In this document: piece by piece, positions 1-8,902 of the stretch
How the letters are laid out: every line of letters starts with the position of its first letter
How positions within the stretch are numbered: position 1 is the stretch's first letter
DNA from: DASRAU01 sp035638075
Lineage (GTDB): Bacteria; Acidobacteriota; Polarisedimenticolia; Gp22-AA2
DNA length: 64,000 nucleotides
Assembly: GCA_035638075.1 (NCBI GenBank)
Contig: DASRAU010000021.1
Coordinates: 146,473 to 210,472, forward strand
Direction of reading: 5' to 3'
Notes under the pieces: generated by a model
Seen by the model: the letters and a program-made list of their open reading frames with translations, nothing else
Database searches by the model: none
Told to the model about the DNA's origin: nothing
Position numbers and translations under genes: made by a program

Positions 1-1
1 G

Positions 2-484
2 TTCGACGTCGTGACCAGCCTCATCGGCGCGATGTTCGCGCCGCGGCCGGATCGCGTCGCGCGCGAGCTGCTGCGCGTCACCGCCCCCGGCGGCACCATC
101 GCCATGGCCAACTGGACGGCCGAGGGCTTCGTCGGCCGGATGTTCAAGACCATCTCCGGCTTCATCGCGCCCAACGGCATGCCGTCGCCGCTGCTGTGGG
201 GGAACGAGGAGCGGGTGCGCGAGCGCTTCGCCGCGGGCGCCTCGTCGATGAAGCTGACGCGCCGCATGTATCTCTTCGACTATCCGTTCCCGCCCGAGGA
301 CGTGGTTGAATTCTTCCGTCTCTACTACGGGCCGACGCACAAGGCCTTCGCCTCTCTCGACGAGGCGGCGGCCGGACGCCTGCGCGGCGAGCTGGTCGAG
401 CTGTGGTCGAAGGCGAACCGGGGCAACCAGGAGATCACCATCGTCGAGGCGGAGTATCTCGAGGTCGTGGCGGAGCGGGCCTGA
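2..484 (+). CDS. Class I SAM-dependent methyltransferase, C-terminal part
   Basis: The reading frame is open from the first bases of the window, so the gene begins upstream and only about 160 C-terminal residues are visible. They start with FDVVTSLIGAMFAPRPD, the segment after motif III of class I (UbiE/Methyltransf_11-like) methyltransferases, followed by a strand reading GGTIAMANW and a helical cap. The SAM-binding glycine motif is outside the window, so substrate and exact family cannot be given. The stop is 34 bases before the FAD oxidoreductase, which has its own ribosome binding site; the two may form an operon. Confidence 0.75.
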   Translation, partial: FDVVTSLIGAMFAPRPDRVARELLRVTAPGGTIAMANWTAEGFVGRMFKTISGFIAPNGMPSPLLWGNEERVRERFAAGASSMKLTRRMYLFDYPFPPEDVVEFFRLYYGPTHKAFASLDEAAAGRLRGELVELWSKANRGNQEITIVEAEYLEVVAERA

Positions 485-518
485 TTCGCGCGCCCCGGGC
501 GCGCGTGGGGAGGATGTC

Positions 519-1907
519 ATGTCGAAGCTGTCCGAAGCATCGATCGCATCGTTGAAGACCGGCCTCGAGGGCGAAGTGCTGCAGCCGGGGAGTGACGCCT
601 TCGAGGAATCGCGGCGCATCTGGAACGCGATGATCGACAAGAAGCCGGCGATCATCGTGCGCTGCGCCGCGACCTCCGATGTCGTCCGCGCGGTGAACTT
701 CGCGCGCCAGCAGCGCCTGCCGCTGGCCATCCGCGCCGGCGGGCACAACATCGGCGGCAGCGCGCTGGTGGACGGCGGCCTCGTCGTCGACCTGTCGCGG
801 ATGCGTGCCGCGCAGGTGGATGCGACGGCCCGCCGCGTCACCATCGAGGCCGGGGCGCTGCTCTCCGACCTCGACGCCGCCACCCAGGCGCACGGCCTGG
901 CGACCCCGCTCGGGATCAACTCCACGACCGGGGTCGCCGGGCTGACGCTCGGCGGCGGCTTCGGCTGGCTCTCCCGCAAGCTCGGCATGACCATCGACAA
1001 CCTCGAGTCGGCGGAGGTGGTCACCGCGGCCGGGGAGGTCGTGAAGGCGGGCGCGAAGGAGCACCCCGATCTCTTCTGGGCCCTGCGCGGGGGCGGCGGG
1101 AACTTCGGCGTCGTCACGCGTTTCGAGTTCCGGCTGCACCCGGTCGGTCCGAATCTCCTGAGCGGGCTCGTGGTCTACGGGCTCGACGAAGCGGGAACGG
1201 TGCTGCGGCGCTACCGGGAGTTCGCGCTGGCCGCTCCCGACGAGCTCACCGTCTGGGTGGTCATCCGCAAGGCGCCGCCGCTGCCGTTCCTGCCCGCCGA
1301 GGTCCACGGCCGCGAGGTCGTCGTGCTGGCGATGCTCCACGCCGGAGACCCGGCGGAGGGGGAGCGGCTCGTCGCGCCCCTGCAGAAGTTCGGACGTCCG
1401 CTCGGGGCGCACCTGGGCGTGCAGCCGTACGCCGGCTGGCAGCAGGCGTTCGACCCGCTGCTGGCCGCGGGGGCGCGCAACTACTGGAAGTCGCACAACC
1501 TCACGGGGCTCCCGGACGGGCTTCTCGACACGCTCGTGGAGCACGCGGCGCACCTGCCGACCCCGAACACCGAGATCATCCTCGCCGCCCTCGGCGGCGC
1601 GACCATGCGGCCCGCCGTCGACGCCATGGCGTACGCGGCGCGCGACACGCGCTTCATCGTGAACATCCACGGCCGCTGGGAGGATGCGAAGGACGACGCG
1701 CGCGGCATCGGCTGGACGCGGACGTTGTTCCAGGCCGCCGCGCCGTTCGCCACCGGGGCCGCCTACATCAACTTCATGACCGCCGACGAGGGGGATCGGG
1801 TGCGCGCCGTGTACGGCGTGAACTTCGATCGGCTGGCGAAGGTCAAGCGCACCTACGACCCGGCCAACCTGTTCTCGGTGAACCAGAACATCGCGCCCGC
1901 CGCCTGA
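519..1907 (+). CDS. FAD-binding oxidoreductase, berberine-bridge-enzyme type
   Basis: A 462-aa flavoprotein with the vanillyl-alcohol-oxidase/PCMH FAD fold at about residues 40-215 and a BBE C-terminal segment ending YDPANLFSVNQNI. RAGGHNIGG carries His76, the usual histidyl-FAD attachment residue; GGGFGW and RGGGGNFGVVT are typical FAD and substrate loops. The second attachment cysteine of bicovalent family members is replaced by Asn134 (GINSTTGVAG), so a single covalent link is likely. The ATG at 519 follows GGGGAGG; upstream in-frame sequence overlaps the methyltransferase and is not credible. Such enzymes oxidise alcohols, sugars or alkaloid-like substrates; the substrate here is unknown. 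It converges on the hydrolase at 1926. Confidence 0.88.
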   Translation: MSKLSEASIASLKTGLEGEVLQPGSDAFEESRRIWNAMIDKKPAIIVRCAATSDVVRAVNFARQQRLPLAIRAGGHNIGGSALVDGGLVVDLSRMRAAQVDATARRVTIEAGALLSDLDAATQAHGLATPLGINSTTGVAGLTLGGGFGWLSRKLGMTIDNLESAEVVTAAGEVVKAGAKEHPDLFWALRGGGGNFGVVTRFEFRLHPVGPNLLSGLVVYGLDEAGTVLRRYREFALAAPDELTVWVVIRKAPPLPFLPAEVHGREVVVLAMLHAGDPAEGERLVAPLQKFGRPLGAHLGVQPYAGWQQAFDPLLAAGARNYWKSHNLTGLPDGLLDTLVEHAAHLPTPNTEIILAALGGATMRPAVDAMAYAARDTRFIVNIHGRWEDAKDDARGIGWTRTLFQAAAPFATGAAYINFMTADEGDRVRAVYGVNFDRLAKVKRTYDPANLFSVNQNIAPAA

Positions 1908-1925
1908 GGCCGGCCCGGGCCTGGG

Positions 1926-2939
1926 CTAGTGGATGCGGGCGACGCGGCCCTCGGACGGGAAGCGTTCGAACTGTCGCGGGTCGTGTCCCGGGATGACGCG
2001 GTCGGGTGACCCGGTCAGTGAAAGCATGCGCTTCTGCGCCGCCAGGTTCCCGGGCACGTCCGCGTCGCTGAAGGTGGCGGACGCCACGCCCTCCCTCAGG
2101 TTGCGATCGAGGTAGCAGTTGTCGGAGGCGAGCACGAAGGGGCCGGCGCCGGTCGCGACGCGCAGGTACTGCGACGCGAAGGTGTGGCGCGCGCCGGTGT
2201 AGACCCGCAGGCCCGGAAGGATCTCGACGTCGTCGCCGTCCACCAGGTGCAGCCGCCCCGAGGTGTTGAGGCGAAGAAGGACGGCGACGTCGTCGGGGTC
2301 GATCCCGCCGTTGTGGCCCCCGGGCTGCCACGCCTCCCCGGTGTAGTAGGCGTACTCCTGCTTCTGGATCCACACCTGCGCCTGCGGGAAGAGATCGACG
2401 CCCCCCATGTGATCCCAGTGCGCGTGGCTGATGACCACGTCGGTGACGCGGGCGGCGGGCACGCCGGCGAGCGCCACCGCCTCGTCCGGCCGCAGGAAAT
2501 CCTTGATGTCGAAATCCTTGAACCAGCGGTCCCGGTGGAAGCCGCTGTCGAAGAGAACCGTGTGGCCGCCGCCTTCGACGAGCCAGACCACCATGGCGAT
2601 GTCGATGCGGGCGTCTTTCGGCGCTCCCCGCATCAACCCTTCGAGCGGGAAGCCGGGGACCGTCGCGTAGCGGATGGCCCGGATGCTGTAATCCGGAGGG
2701 GACGCTTCCTTCCCGGCGGCCTCCGCGGCGCGGTCCGCAGGCGCGGCCGCGGCCGTGGCGCGCGACGGCGCGGGCCCCTCCGCGCGAACCACCGCGATCT
2801 CCTCCGCGAAAAGTACGACAGCGGCCGTCAGGAGCAGCAGAGACAGCGACTTCGCCGCTCCCGCACGGCGGCGCAGGGGCCCTTCCGTGGCATGTCCGTT
2901 GCGTGATCCCGGCCGAACCGTGCAATCCAACGCGTTCAT
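1926..2939 (-). CDS. Secreted metallo-beta-lactamase-fold hydrolase, lactonase-like
   Basis: About 337 aa. The zinc motif SHAHWDHMGG is followed by the later ligands expected of the family (ARHTF, ASDNCY, PGHD), a pattern like N-acyl-homoserine-lactone lactonases and related MBL hydrolases. The N-terminus has an Arg cluster, a hydrophobic run (LSLLLLTAAVVLF) and an Ala-rich linker, so export is likely. Substrate is not determinable; lactone cleavage is inference from family resemblance. The start is doubtful: the ATG at 2939 lacks a Shine-Dalgarno and lies 16 bases from the divergent small gene, whose promoter would sit inside this N-terminus. A CTG near 2876, just before the RRR of the signal peptide, is an alternative. 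Confidence 0.82.
   Translation of the reverse strand: MNALDCTVRPGSRNGHATEGPLRRRAGAAKSLSLLLLTAAVVLFAEEIAVVRAEGPAPSRATAAAAPADRAAEAAGKEASPPDYSIRAIRYATVPGFPLEGLMRGAPKDARIDIAMVVWLVEGGGHTVLFDSGFHRDRWFKDFDIKDFLRPDEAVALAGVPAARVTDVVISHAHWDHMGGVDLFPQAQVWIQKQEYAYYTGEAWQPGGHNGGIDPDDVAVLLRLNTSGRLHLVDGDDVEILPGLRVYTGARHTFASQYLRVATGAGPFVLASDNCYLDRNLREGVASATFSDADVPGNLAAQKRMLSLTGSPDRVIPGHDPRQFERFPSEGRVARIH
2888..2903 (+). promoter_or_regulatory. Putative sigma-54 promoter for the lmo0937-like gene
   Basis: TGGCATGTCCGTTGCG has GG at 2889-2890, exactly ten bases, then GC at 2901-2902, with TTGC at the -12 element. Predicted start of transcription is near 2914, about 40 bases before the ATG at 2955. It is one of seven or more such elements in this window. 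Confidence 0.6.
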
Positions 2940-2954
2940 CGAGAGGAGAACGAA

Positions 2955-3107
2955 ATGCTCTGGACGATCTTCGTGGTGTTGATGGTTCTGTGGCTGCTGG
3001 GAATGGTGACGTCGTACACCATGGGAGGGTTCATCCACATCCTCCTTCTTCTCGCGCTGGCCGCCGTGCTGATTCGCGTCATCCAGGGTCGCAAGGCCGT
3101 CGTCTAG
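2955..3107 (+). CDS. lmo0937-family (DUF5670-like) small membrane protein
   Basis: A 50-aa protein starting MLWTIFVVLMVLWLLGMVTS, with a second helix (GGFIHILLLLALAAVLIRVIQ) and a basic tail GRKAVV. This two-helix pattern with TMGGFIH in the turn is that of the lmo0937/DUF5670 family, widespread small proteins of unknown function often linked to stress. The start is well placed behind GAGAGGAGAACGAA. It is followed by a strong intrinsic terminator, so it is probably monocistronic, and it has a sigma-54-type promoter within the divergent gene. Confidence 0.88.
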   Translation: MLWTIFVVLMVLWLLGMVTSYTMGGFIHILLLLALAAVLIRVIQGRKAVV

Positions 3108-3161
3108 TGTAGCCGCGGGACGACACTTTCGATCCAGCCGCCCCGCGCGGGGCGGCGGACC

Positions 3162-3220
3162 AGGGGGAACTCCTGACCGCGGCGTTGCGGAACGGCGCGT
3201 CAGGACGTTCCCCCTTTTTT
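3162..3220 (+). terminator. Rho-independent terminator after the small membrane protein
   Basis: The arm AGGGGGAAC plus CCTGAC pairs with GTCAGG plus GTTCCCCCT, giving 9 and 6 base pairs separated by a small internal loop, followed by six T (3215-3220). A separate GC-rich palindrome lies just upstream near 3138-3155. Confidence 0.8.
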
Positions 3221-3235
3221 GTCAGGCCGGTGAAT

Positions 3236-3919
3236 CTAGAGCAGCGCGGTGATGAAATCGGAGCCGGCGCGGGCGGGGACGGCGTAGCGCCGGTGGGAGT
3301 GGAGGCGGGCCTCTTTCACCATGCTGCCGACGTAGTGGAAGCCGACCTTCTCGATGATGTGGCGCGATGGACCGTTGTCGGCATAGACGTAGATGAACGC
3401 CTGCCGGGCCCCCGTCGCCGGCACCTCGTGCAGGAGCTGGCAGAGGGCCTTGAAGTAGAGGCCGCGGCCGCGCGCCAGCGGGTGCGTGAAGAAATCCCGC
3501 AGCGCGGCGGATGCGGCGGGGGCGAAGAAGACCTGCCCGAGCTTCGCGTCCTCCTCGCGATCGTGGTGCGGCATCATCCATCCGTAGTGCAGCAGCCGGC
3601 CTCCCTCGACGAGGCTGTAGAAGTGCTCCCCCTGTTCCCGGCGATGACGCGCCACCTCGCGGTAGGCCTCGGGCGGCAGCTGCGACTCGCTGGTCCTCTC
3701 GTAGTAGTCGAGGTCCTCCATGTGATCGCGATGCAGCAGCCGCGGACGCGGCAGCCGTCCGATCTCGTCCACCGGGTAGACGTAGACGCGCTTCTCGCTC
3801 GTGTACCAGAAACGCTTGCGCGCCGCCTGGAGGATCTTCTGGGTGAGCGAGCGCTCGCCGTAGCGCCAGTGGCGCACGAGAGGATCGAGGGAATCCTGGA
3901 GCACGGCCGGAAGCGGCAT
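3236..3919 (-). CDS. GNAT-fold acetyltransferase-like protein
   Basis: 227 aa. The C-terminal half carries a GNAT acyl-CoA site: the beta4 strand before HPLARGRGLYFKAL (a relaxed R/Q-x-x-G-x-G/A loop then helix) and the YADNGPSRHIIEKVGFHYVG segment typical of beta5-alpha4. The N-terminal 90 residues (YTSEKRVYVYPVDEIGR) show no match I recognise and may position the acceptor. Substrate is unknown. The gene is convergent with the small membrane protein, separated by its terminator, and is flanked by unrelated genes. Confidence 0.72.
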   Translation of the reverse strand: MPLPAVLQDSLDPLVRHWRYGERSLTQKILQAARKRFWYTSEKRVYVYPVDEIGRLPRPRLLHRDHMEDLDYYERTSESQLPPEAYREVARHRREQGEHFYSLVEGGRLLHYGWMMPHHDREEDAKLGQVFFAPAASAALRDFFTHPLARGRGLYFKALCQLLHEVPATGARQAFIYVYADNGPSRHIIEKVGFHYVGSMVKEARLHSHRRYAVPARAGSDFITALL

Positions 3920-4031
3920 GGTCGCTGAAGAGCCCGCAGAGACTGTACCGGCGGTCTGAAGGCCCGGCTGTCGGCAATAGTACGCAGCGGGGGACGGGAA
4001 TCGCGTGGAGCGCGAGGCGCGTCCTCGCGGT

Positions 4032-5033
4032 TCAGGCCGGGCCGGACTTCAGGGGCGCGGACGAGGACGGCACCGCCGGGACTTCCACCGCCGCAGGGGG
4101 GGCGGGAACGCCGACGCGCGCCGCGGCCGCCTCCATCCAGTGGCGGATGCGGTTCGCGTCGCCGAGGCGGGTGTATTTCCCCCACGAATCCAGCAGCACG
4201 ATGACCACCTGCTTCGCGGCGATCTCCGCCTGCATGACCAGGCACCGGCCCGCCTCGTTGATGTAGCCGGTCTTCGAGAGGCCGATGCTCCAGGACGGGT
4301 TGCGCACGAGGCCGTTGGAGTTGTGGAATTCGAGGATCCGGCCGTCGCCCAGGGTGAGCTGGTGCTCGTACGAGGTCGTCGCCTCGCGGATGGCGGAGTA
4401 GCCCGACGCGGCGAGGACCATGCGCGTCAGGTCCCGGGCATTCGACACGTTCAGGCTCGACAGCCCGGTCGGATCGGCGAACGACGTGCGCGTCATCCCG
4501 AGCGCGAGCGCCTTGCGGTTCATCGCGGCCACGCAGGCGGCGGTGCCGCCGGGATAGGTGCGCGCCAGCGCCGCGGCGGCGCGGTTGTCCGACGACATCA
4601 GCGCGATGTGCAGCAGCTCGCCGCGGGGGATGTGGGCGCCGACCGGCAGCCGGGAGCGCGTGTTCTTCATGTGATCCACGTCGGCCTTGTCGAGGATCAC
4701 CATCTCGTTCGGCGGCAGGCCCGCGTCGAGCACCACCATCGCGGTCATGAGCTTGGTGATCGACGCGATGGGAGCGACCTGGTCCTGGTGCTTGGCGTAG
4801 AGGGGGGTCCCGAGGGCGGCGTCGACGACCAGCGCCACGTTCGATCGCACCTGGGGATCGCCGTGCGCCGCGCCGCCGGAGGACCCCTTCGGGGCCTGGG
4901 CGGGGTGGCTGCCCGATGACGCTTTCGGGGCCTGCGCCGGGTGGGCGCTCGAGCCGGCCTGGGCGGCCAGGGTGACACCTCCGGCCTGGGCCGGAAGGAG
5001 GGCCGGGAGGGCGGCGAAGAGCACGAAAGCCAC
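4032..5033 (-). CDS. D-alanyl-D-alanine endopeptidase/carboxypeptidase, peptidase S11
   Basis: A penicillin-binding-protein-type serine peptidase with all three motifs: SITK (Ser91-Lys94), SDN (148-150) and KTG (254-256), in the spacing of the PBP7/PbpG branch of S11. It should trim or cleave peptidoglycan cross-links in the periplasm. Residues 33-53 contain a duplicated AQAPK(A/G)SSG linker. The start is odd: the GTG at 5033 gives a signal peptide without positive charge and has no Shine-Dalgarno, while an in-frame CTG at 5057 follows GAGGGG by five bases and adds an Arg to the signal n-region. A stop lies just upstream, so only these two starts are available. Confidence 0.88.
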   Translation of the reverse strand: MAFVLFAALPALLPAQAGGVTLAAQAGSSAHPAQAPKASSGSHPAQAPKGSSGGAAHGDPQVRSNVALVVDAALGTPLYAKHQDQVAPIASITKLMTAMVVLDAGLPPNEMVILDKADVDHMKNTRSRLPVGAHIPRGELLHIALMSSDNRAAAALARTYPGGTAACVAAMNRKALALGMTRTSFADPTGLSSLNVSNARDLTRMVLAASGYSAIREATTSYEHQLTLGDGRILEFHNSNGLVRNPSWSIGLSKTGYINEAGRCLVMQAEIAAKQVVIVLLDSWGKYTRLGDANRIRHWMEAAAARVGVPAPPAAVEVPAVPSSSAPLKSGPA

Positions 5034-5148
5034 GATTGGAGCGGTGGGCCGGACCAGGAAGACCCCTCAGGCGCTGGCGGGCGCCGAAAAATCCCCCTGA
5101 AAGTATCAGGAATCACGCTTTCCGGGAAGCCATTTCGCCGGAAATTCG

Positions 5149-5177
5149 TTGACCGGAAAGCCTTCTGGTCCGACAAT
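5149..5177 (+). promoter_or_regulatory. Possible sigma-70-type promoter
   Basis: TTGACC at 5149-5154 and GACAAT at 5172-5177 are 17 bases apart, about 60 bases upstream of the giant secreted protein at 5237. The -35 is close to consensus and the -10 is moderate. Confidence 0.4.
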
Positions 5178-5236
5178 TTGCGGGCCTTTCGCTCAGGCCG
5201 CCCTTCATCCCGTCACCGGTGGGGAGAACGATACGA

Positions 5237-8200
5237 ATGCGTCGCTCCGGCATGCTGCCGTGCCTGCTCGTTTCCTTTGGTCTGACCCTGTCCGGCGCCG
5301 CCCTGATGTCGGCCTCGGCGTCGAGCTCCGGGAGCCCGTCCCAGACGGCGGAGACCCCGAAGAAGGACGCCTCGAAAAAGGAATCGGCCCGGAAGAAAGC
5401 CGGCAAGCGGGCGAAGAGCGGCCCGGCCGCCCCCTCGGGGCTGCCCAAGCCGATCGCCGGGGGAGATGAGCCTGGCGCCGCGGGGACGGTGCACGTCCAC
5501 GTGAATGCGGAAGGCCAGACGGTGTACGAGATCGCTCCGGCCCACTTCGACGTGTCGCCGCCCCTGCGCGATCTGGCGGCGAAGGCGATCCCCATGACCG
5601 AGGAGGAAGAGGAGACGCCGGCCAACCCGATGCTGCCGCGCTGGCGCGTGCCGCATTCGGGCCTGCCCGACCCGGTCGTGCAGTCGGAGATCGGCCCGGG
5701 GCGCTCGCTGCGTCTTCCGATCCAGCCGGAAGCGCCGACGGTCGGCTTCGACTTCCTGGGCGTGCCGCAGGCGGGGGCGGTTCCCCCGGACACCAACGGC
5801 TCGGTCGGGCTGACGCAGTACGTCATGACGGCGAACGCCCGCTACCAGGTCTGGTCGCTCAATCGCACCACCAGGGCGGCCACCTCCGTCCTCGGCCCGG
5901 TCGCCATCAACACGCTGTGGGCCCTGTTCGGCGGTCCCTGCGAAGCGCAGAACTCGGGGGACCCGATCGTCCTGTACGACAAATTCGCGGACCGGTGGCT
6001 CATCTCGCAGTTCACCACGGGGATCAGCGGCGGCTCGTACTTCCAGTGCGTCGCGCTCTCGACCACGGGGGACGCCACCGGCACGTACAACCGCTGGGCG
6101 TTCGCGGTGCCGGGCGGCATCTTCGGCGACTACCCGCACTTCGGCGTCTGGCCGGACGCCTACTACATGATGGCCCACGGCTTCACCGCCCCCTCGGCGA
6201 GCGGCACCTACGTCGGCGGCATCTTCGCGGCGATGGACCGGCCGCGCATGCTGGCGGGGATCGCCGGCGCGACCTGGCAGGTGATCATGGACCCCAACGA
6301 AGGCGGCCATCTGCCGGCCGACCTCGACGGCGTCACCCCGCCGCCGACCGGCGCCCCCGGGATCTTCGTGTCGATCCACGGGACGTCGATGACCTTCTAC
6401 CGGATGAAGGTGGACTTCAACACGCCGGCCAACACCGTGCGCTCGGTCCAGGGCACCTCGCCGATCGCCCCCGCCACCGGCGCCTGCATCCTCGCGCCGA
6501 CCCCCGCGACCTGCATCCCGCAGCCGGGCACGCCGAAGCTGCTCGACTCGCTCGGCGACCGCCTGATGTACCGCGCCGCCTACCGCAACTTCCTCGATCA
6601 CGAGTCGCTCGTGGTCAGTCACTCGGTCGACCCGTCGGTCCCAGGGGTGCAATCGGGCGTGCGCTGGTATGACTTCCGCCTGTCGGGAGGTCCGTCGGCG
6701 ACCTGCGCGTCGTACCCGTGCACCTTCCAGCAGGGAACCATCGCCGACGTCGCGAACGGGCGCGCGCGCTGGATGCCGTCGATCGCCATGGACGCGGCCG
6801 AGAACATCCTCGTCGGCTACAGCACCTCGGGCAAGACCAACGGCACCGAGAACCACAGCATCCGCTACACGGGCCGCGCCAGGAACGATCCGCCGGGCCA
6901 GATGACCGTTCCGGAGGGGACGATCATCACCGGCACGTTCAACAACACCAACAACAGCCGGTGGGGCGACTACACCAGCATGAGCGTCGACCCGGCGGAC
7001 GACTGCACGTTCTTCCACGCCAACGAGTACTACATCAGCGCCGCCAACGTCTGGTCCACCCGCGTCACCTCGGTGGCCTTTCCCGCCGGAACCGGCGCAG
7101 GCTTCTGCCCGCCGACCGCGTGCGCGTCGCGTCCCGCGTCGGCGCCGACGATGGGCGCGCCGACCGTGCCCGGGCTCAACCAGGTCCAGGTCAACTGGAC
7201 GGGCATCGCGCCGCAGCCCGGCTCGTACGCCGTCGAGCGGGCGGTCGGAGCCTGCGGCAGCGAAGGGCTGTACCAGCCGCTGACGTCGGTCGCCGGGACC
7301 GCCACGAGCTTCACCGACTCGACCGTGCAGGGCGGTCTGACCTATTCCTACCGCGTCGTGGCGGCGTCGGATGCCGGCGGGCGCTGCCAGGCGGCGGTCG
7401 CCTCGACGTGCGTCTCCGCCACGGCGACCGGCGCCTGCAACCTCAAGCCGCAGTTCACGGGAGCGGCCTCGGCGTCGAGCGACGGCGCCTCGACGTGCGG
7501 CATCGACCTGAACTGGAGCGCCGGCAATTCGTCCTGCCCGCTGACGCCGAACCTGCGCTACAACGTCTATCGCGGCACGACGCCCGACTTCGTGCCGGGC
7601 GCGGGGAACCGCATCGCCGCCTGCGTCGATGGCCCCGCGTCGTACACCGACACGGCCAACGTCGCGAGCGGCGTCACCTATTACTACGTGGTCCGCGCCG
7701 AGGACGACAGCACCGGCAACGGCGGCGCCTGCGGCGGCAACGAGGAACAGAACGGCATCATCGTCAACGGCACGGCGTACGGCCCCGGCCTGCAGTCCTC
7801 CCCCGGCACCTGGACCGACAACGGCGGAGACGGCACGTCGCTCCTGAGGTTGAACATCGCGGGGACCGGAGACACCACCGACCCGGCCTGGCGCTTCGTG
7901 AAGACGGCGAACGATGCCGGGGCGAACCACACGAGCGGAGGCGCCTTCGCCTACCGCAACGCCGGACCGGCGGCGGGGGACGCCTACTTCCCCAGCGTCT
8001 GCGCCGAGATGCAGACGCCGCCGCTCCAGGTCGGATCGACGACGGTGAACCTGACCTACTGGGAGCGGCACCAGGTCGAGTACCACTGGGACGGCATCGT
8101 CGTGGAGTACGCGCTGAACGGCGGGCCGTGGACCACGGTTCCGGCCCCGAGCAACGTGGCCGCGGGCTGCTCCGCCACGGATTCGGTGACCAACTGGGAG

Positions 8201-8878
8201 ACCCTGAGCTGCACCGGGGTGCCGGCCGGGAACGCCTGCAACTACCCGGCGGCGCAGAGAGCCATCAACGGCCCGCTCGCCGGCGGCACCGATTGCAACA
8301 CCTGGGCGACCAGCACCGCGGTCACCTCGTACGCGCACCGCTGCCATCCGATCACGAACCTCGAGGCGGGTGGCACGATCCAGTTCCGCTGGCGCTTCAC
8401 GTCGGACGAGGCGGCCGAGTTCGCCGGCTTCTATCTCGACGACATCGCCGTCACCAACATCAACCTGCCGAATGCCTGCGTGCCGAACGCGTGCGGCATC
8501 GACGGCGCCGCGTGCGACGACGCCAACGCCTGCACCACCGGGACCACCTGCAGCTCCGGCGTCTGCGGCGGCGGGAGCATCGTGGGCACGGCGCCGATCA
8601 ACGACAGCGTCGCCTTCGGGGCCGACAGCACGACGCTCAGCTGGAGCGACTCGCCCGGCAACTACAACGTCTACCGCGGCCTGCGGACGAGTCCGTGGAC
8701 CTACGACCAGACCTGCCTGCAGTCGCACGTCGCGGCGTCGAGCGTCAGCGATGCCGCCACGCCGTCGCCGGGAGGCGTCTTCTTCTACCTGATCACGCGC
8801 ATCACCGCGTGCGGCGAGTCCACGCCCGGGAACGATTCCTCCGGGTCGCCGCGACCGAACCCGGCCCCCTGCCCGTAA
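5237..8878 (+). CDS. Giant secreted protein with fibronectin-III-like and MAM/anchor-J-like domains
   Basis: 1213 aa. A signal peptide (MRRSGMLPCLLVSFGLTLSGAAL) is followed by a Lys/Ala-rich linker. A long N-terminal region (about 150-620, with DTNGSVG and DPIVLYDKFADRWL) resembles a beta-propeller-like secreted domain common in Acidobacteriota and Myxococcota. Two fibronectin-III-like domains follow (about 640-840). A MAM/choice-of-anchor-J-like module (about 865-1085, ending in a strand with GFYLDDIAVTN), a short Cys-rich stretch (CDDANACTTGTTCSSGVCGGG region) and a final FN3-like domain complete it. No catalytic motif is evident; adhesion or matrix function is inference. The ATG at 5237 follows GGGGAGAACGATACGA. 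It is much longer than its neighbours and stands alone. Confidence 0.8.
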   Translation: MRRSGMLPCLLVSFGLTLSGAALMSASASSSGSPSQTAETPKKDASKKESARKKAGKRAKSGPAAPSGLPKPIAGGDEPGAAGTVHVHVNAEGQTVYEIAPAHFDVSPPLRDLAAKAIPMTEEEEETPANPMLPRWRVPHSGLPDPVVQSEIGPGRSLRLPIQPEAPTVGFDFLGVPQAGAVPPDTNGSVGLTQYVMTANARYQVWSLNRTTRAATSVLGPVAINTLWALFGGPCEAQNSGDPIVLYDKFADRWLISQFTTGISGGSYFQCVALSTTGDATGTYNRWAFAVPGGIFGDYPHFGVWPDAYYMMAHGFTAPSASGTYVGGIFAAMDRPRMLAGIAGATWQVIMDPNEGGHLPADLDGVTPPPTGAPGIFVSIHGTSMTFYRMKVDFNTPANTVRSVQGTSPIAPATGACILAPTPATCIPQPGTPKLLDSLGDRLMYRAAYRNFLDHESLVVSHSVDPSVPGVQSGVRWYDFRLSGGPSATCASYPCTFQQGTIADVANGRARWMPSIAMDAAENILVGYSTSGKTNGTENHSIRYTGRARNDPPGQMTVPEGTIITGTFNNTNNSRWGDYTSMSVDPADDCTFFHANEYYISAANVWSTRVTSVAFPAGTGAGFCPPTACASRPASAPTMGAPTVPGLNQVQVNWTGIAPQPGSYAVERAVGACGSEGLYQPLTSVAGTATSFTDSTVQGGLTYSYRVVAASDAGGRCQAAVASTCVSATATGACNLKPQFTGAASASSDGASTCGIDLNWSAGNSSCPLTPNLRYNVYRGTTPDFVPGAGNRIAACVDGPASYTDTANVASGVTYYYVVRAEDDSTGNGGACGGNEEQNGIIVNGTAYGPGLQSSPGTWTDNGGDGTSLLRLNIAGTGDTTDPAWRFVKTANDAGANHTSGGAFAYRNAGPAAGDAYFPSVCAEMQTPPLQVGSTTVNLTYWERHQVEYHWDGIVVEYALNGGPWTTVPAPSNVAAGCSATDSVTNWETLSCTGVPAGNACNYPAAQRAINGPLAGGTDCNTWATSTAVTSYAHRCHPITNLEAGGTIQFRWRFTSDEAAEFAGFYLDDIAVTNINLPNACVPNACGIDGAACDDANACTTGTTCSSGVCGGGSIVGTAPINDSVAFGADSTTLSWSDSPGNYNVYRGLRTSPWTYDQTCLQSHVAASSVSDAATPSPGGVFFYLITRITACGESTPGNDSSGSPRPNPAPCP

Positions 8879-8902
8879 CGCGGGCGGGGGCCGGGAGGAC
8901 GT

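Noticed and set aside
5213..8728. A 1171-codon open frame on the minus strand
   Set aside because: It is antisense to the giant secreted protein, has an Arg/Gly/Val/His-rich composition without motifs, and no start site. Long antisense frames are expected at this GC content; the same holds for 27032-30130, 32245-36756 and 50964-54047.
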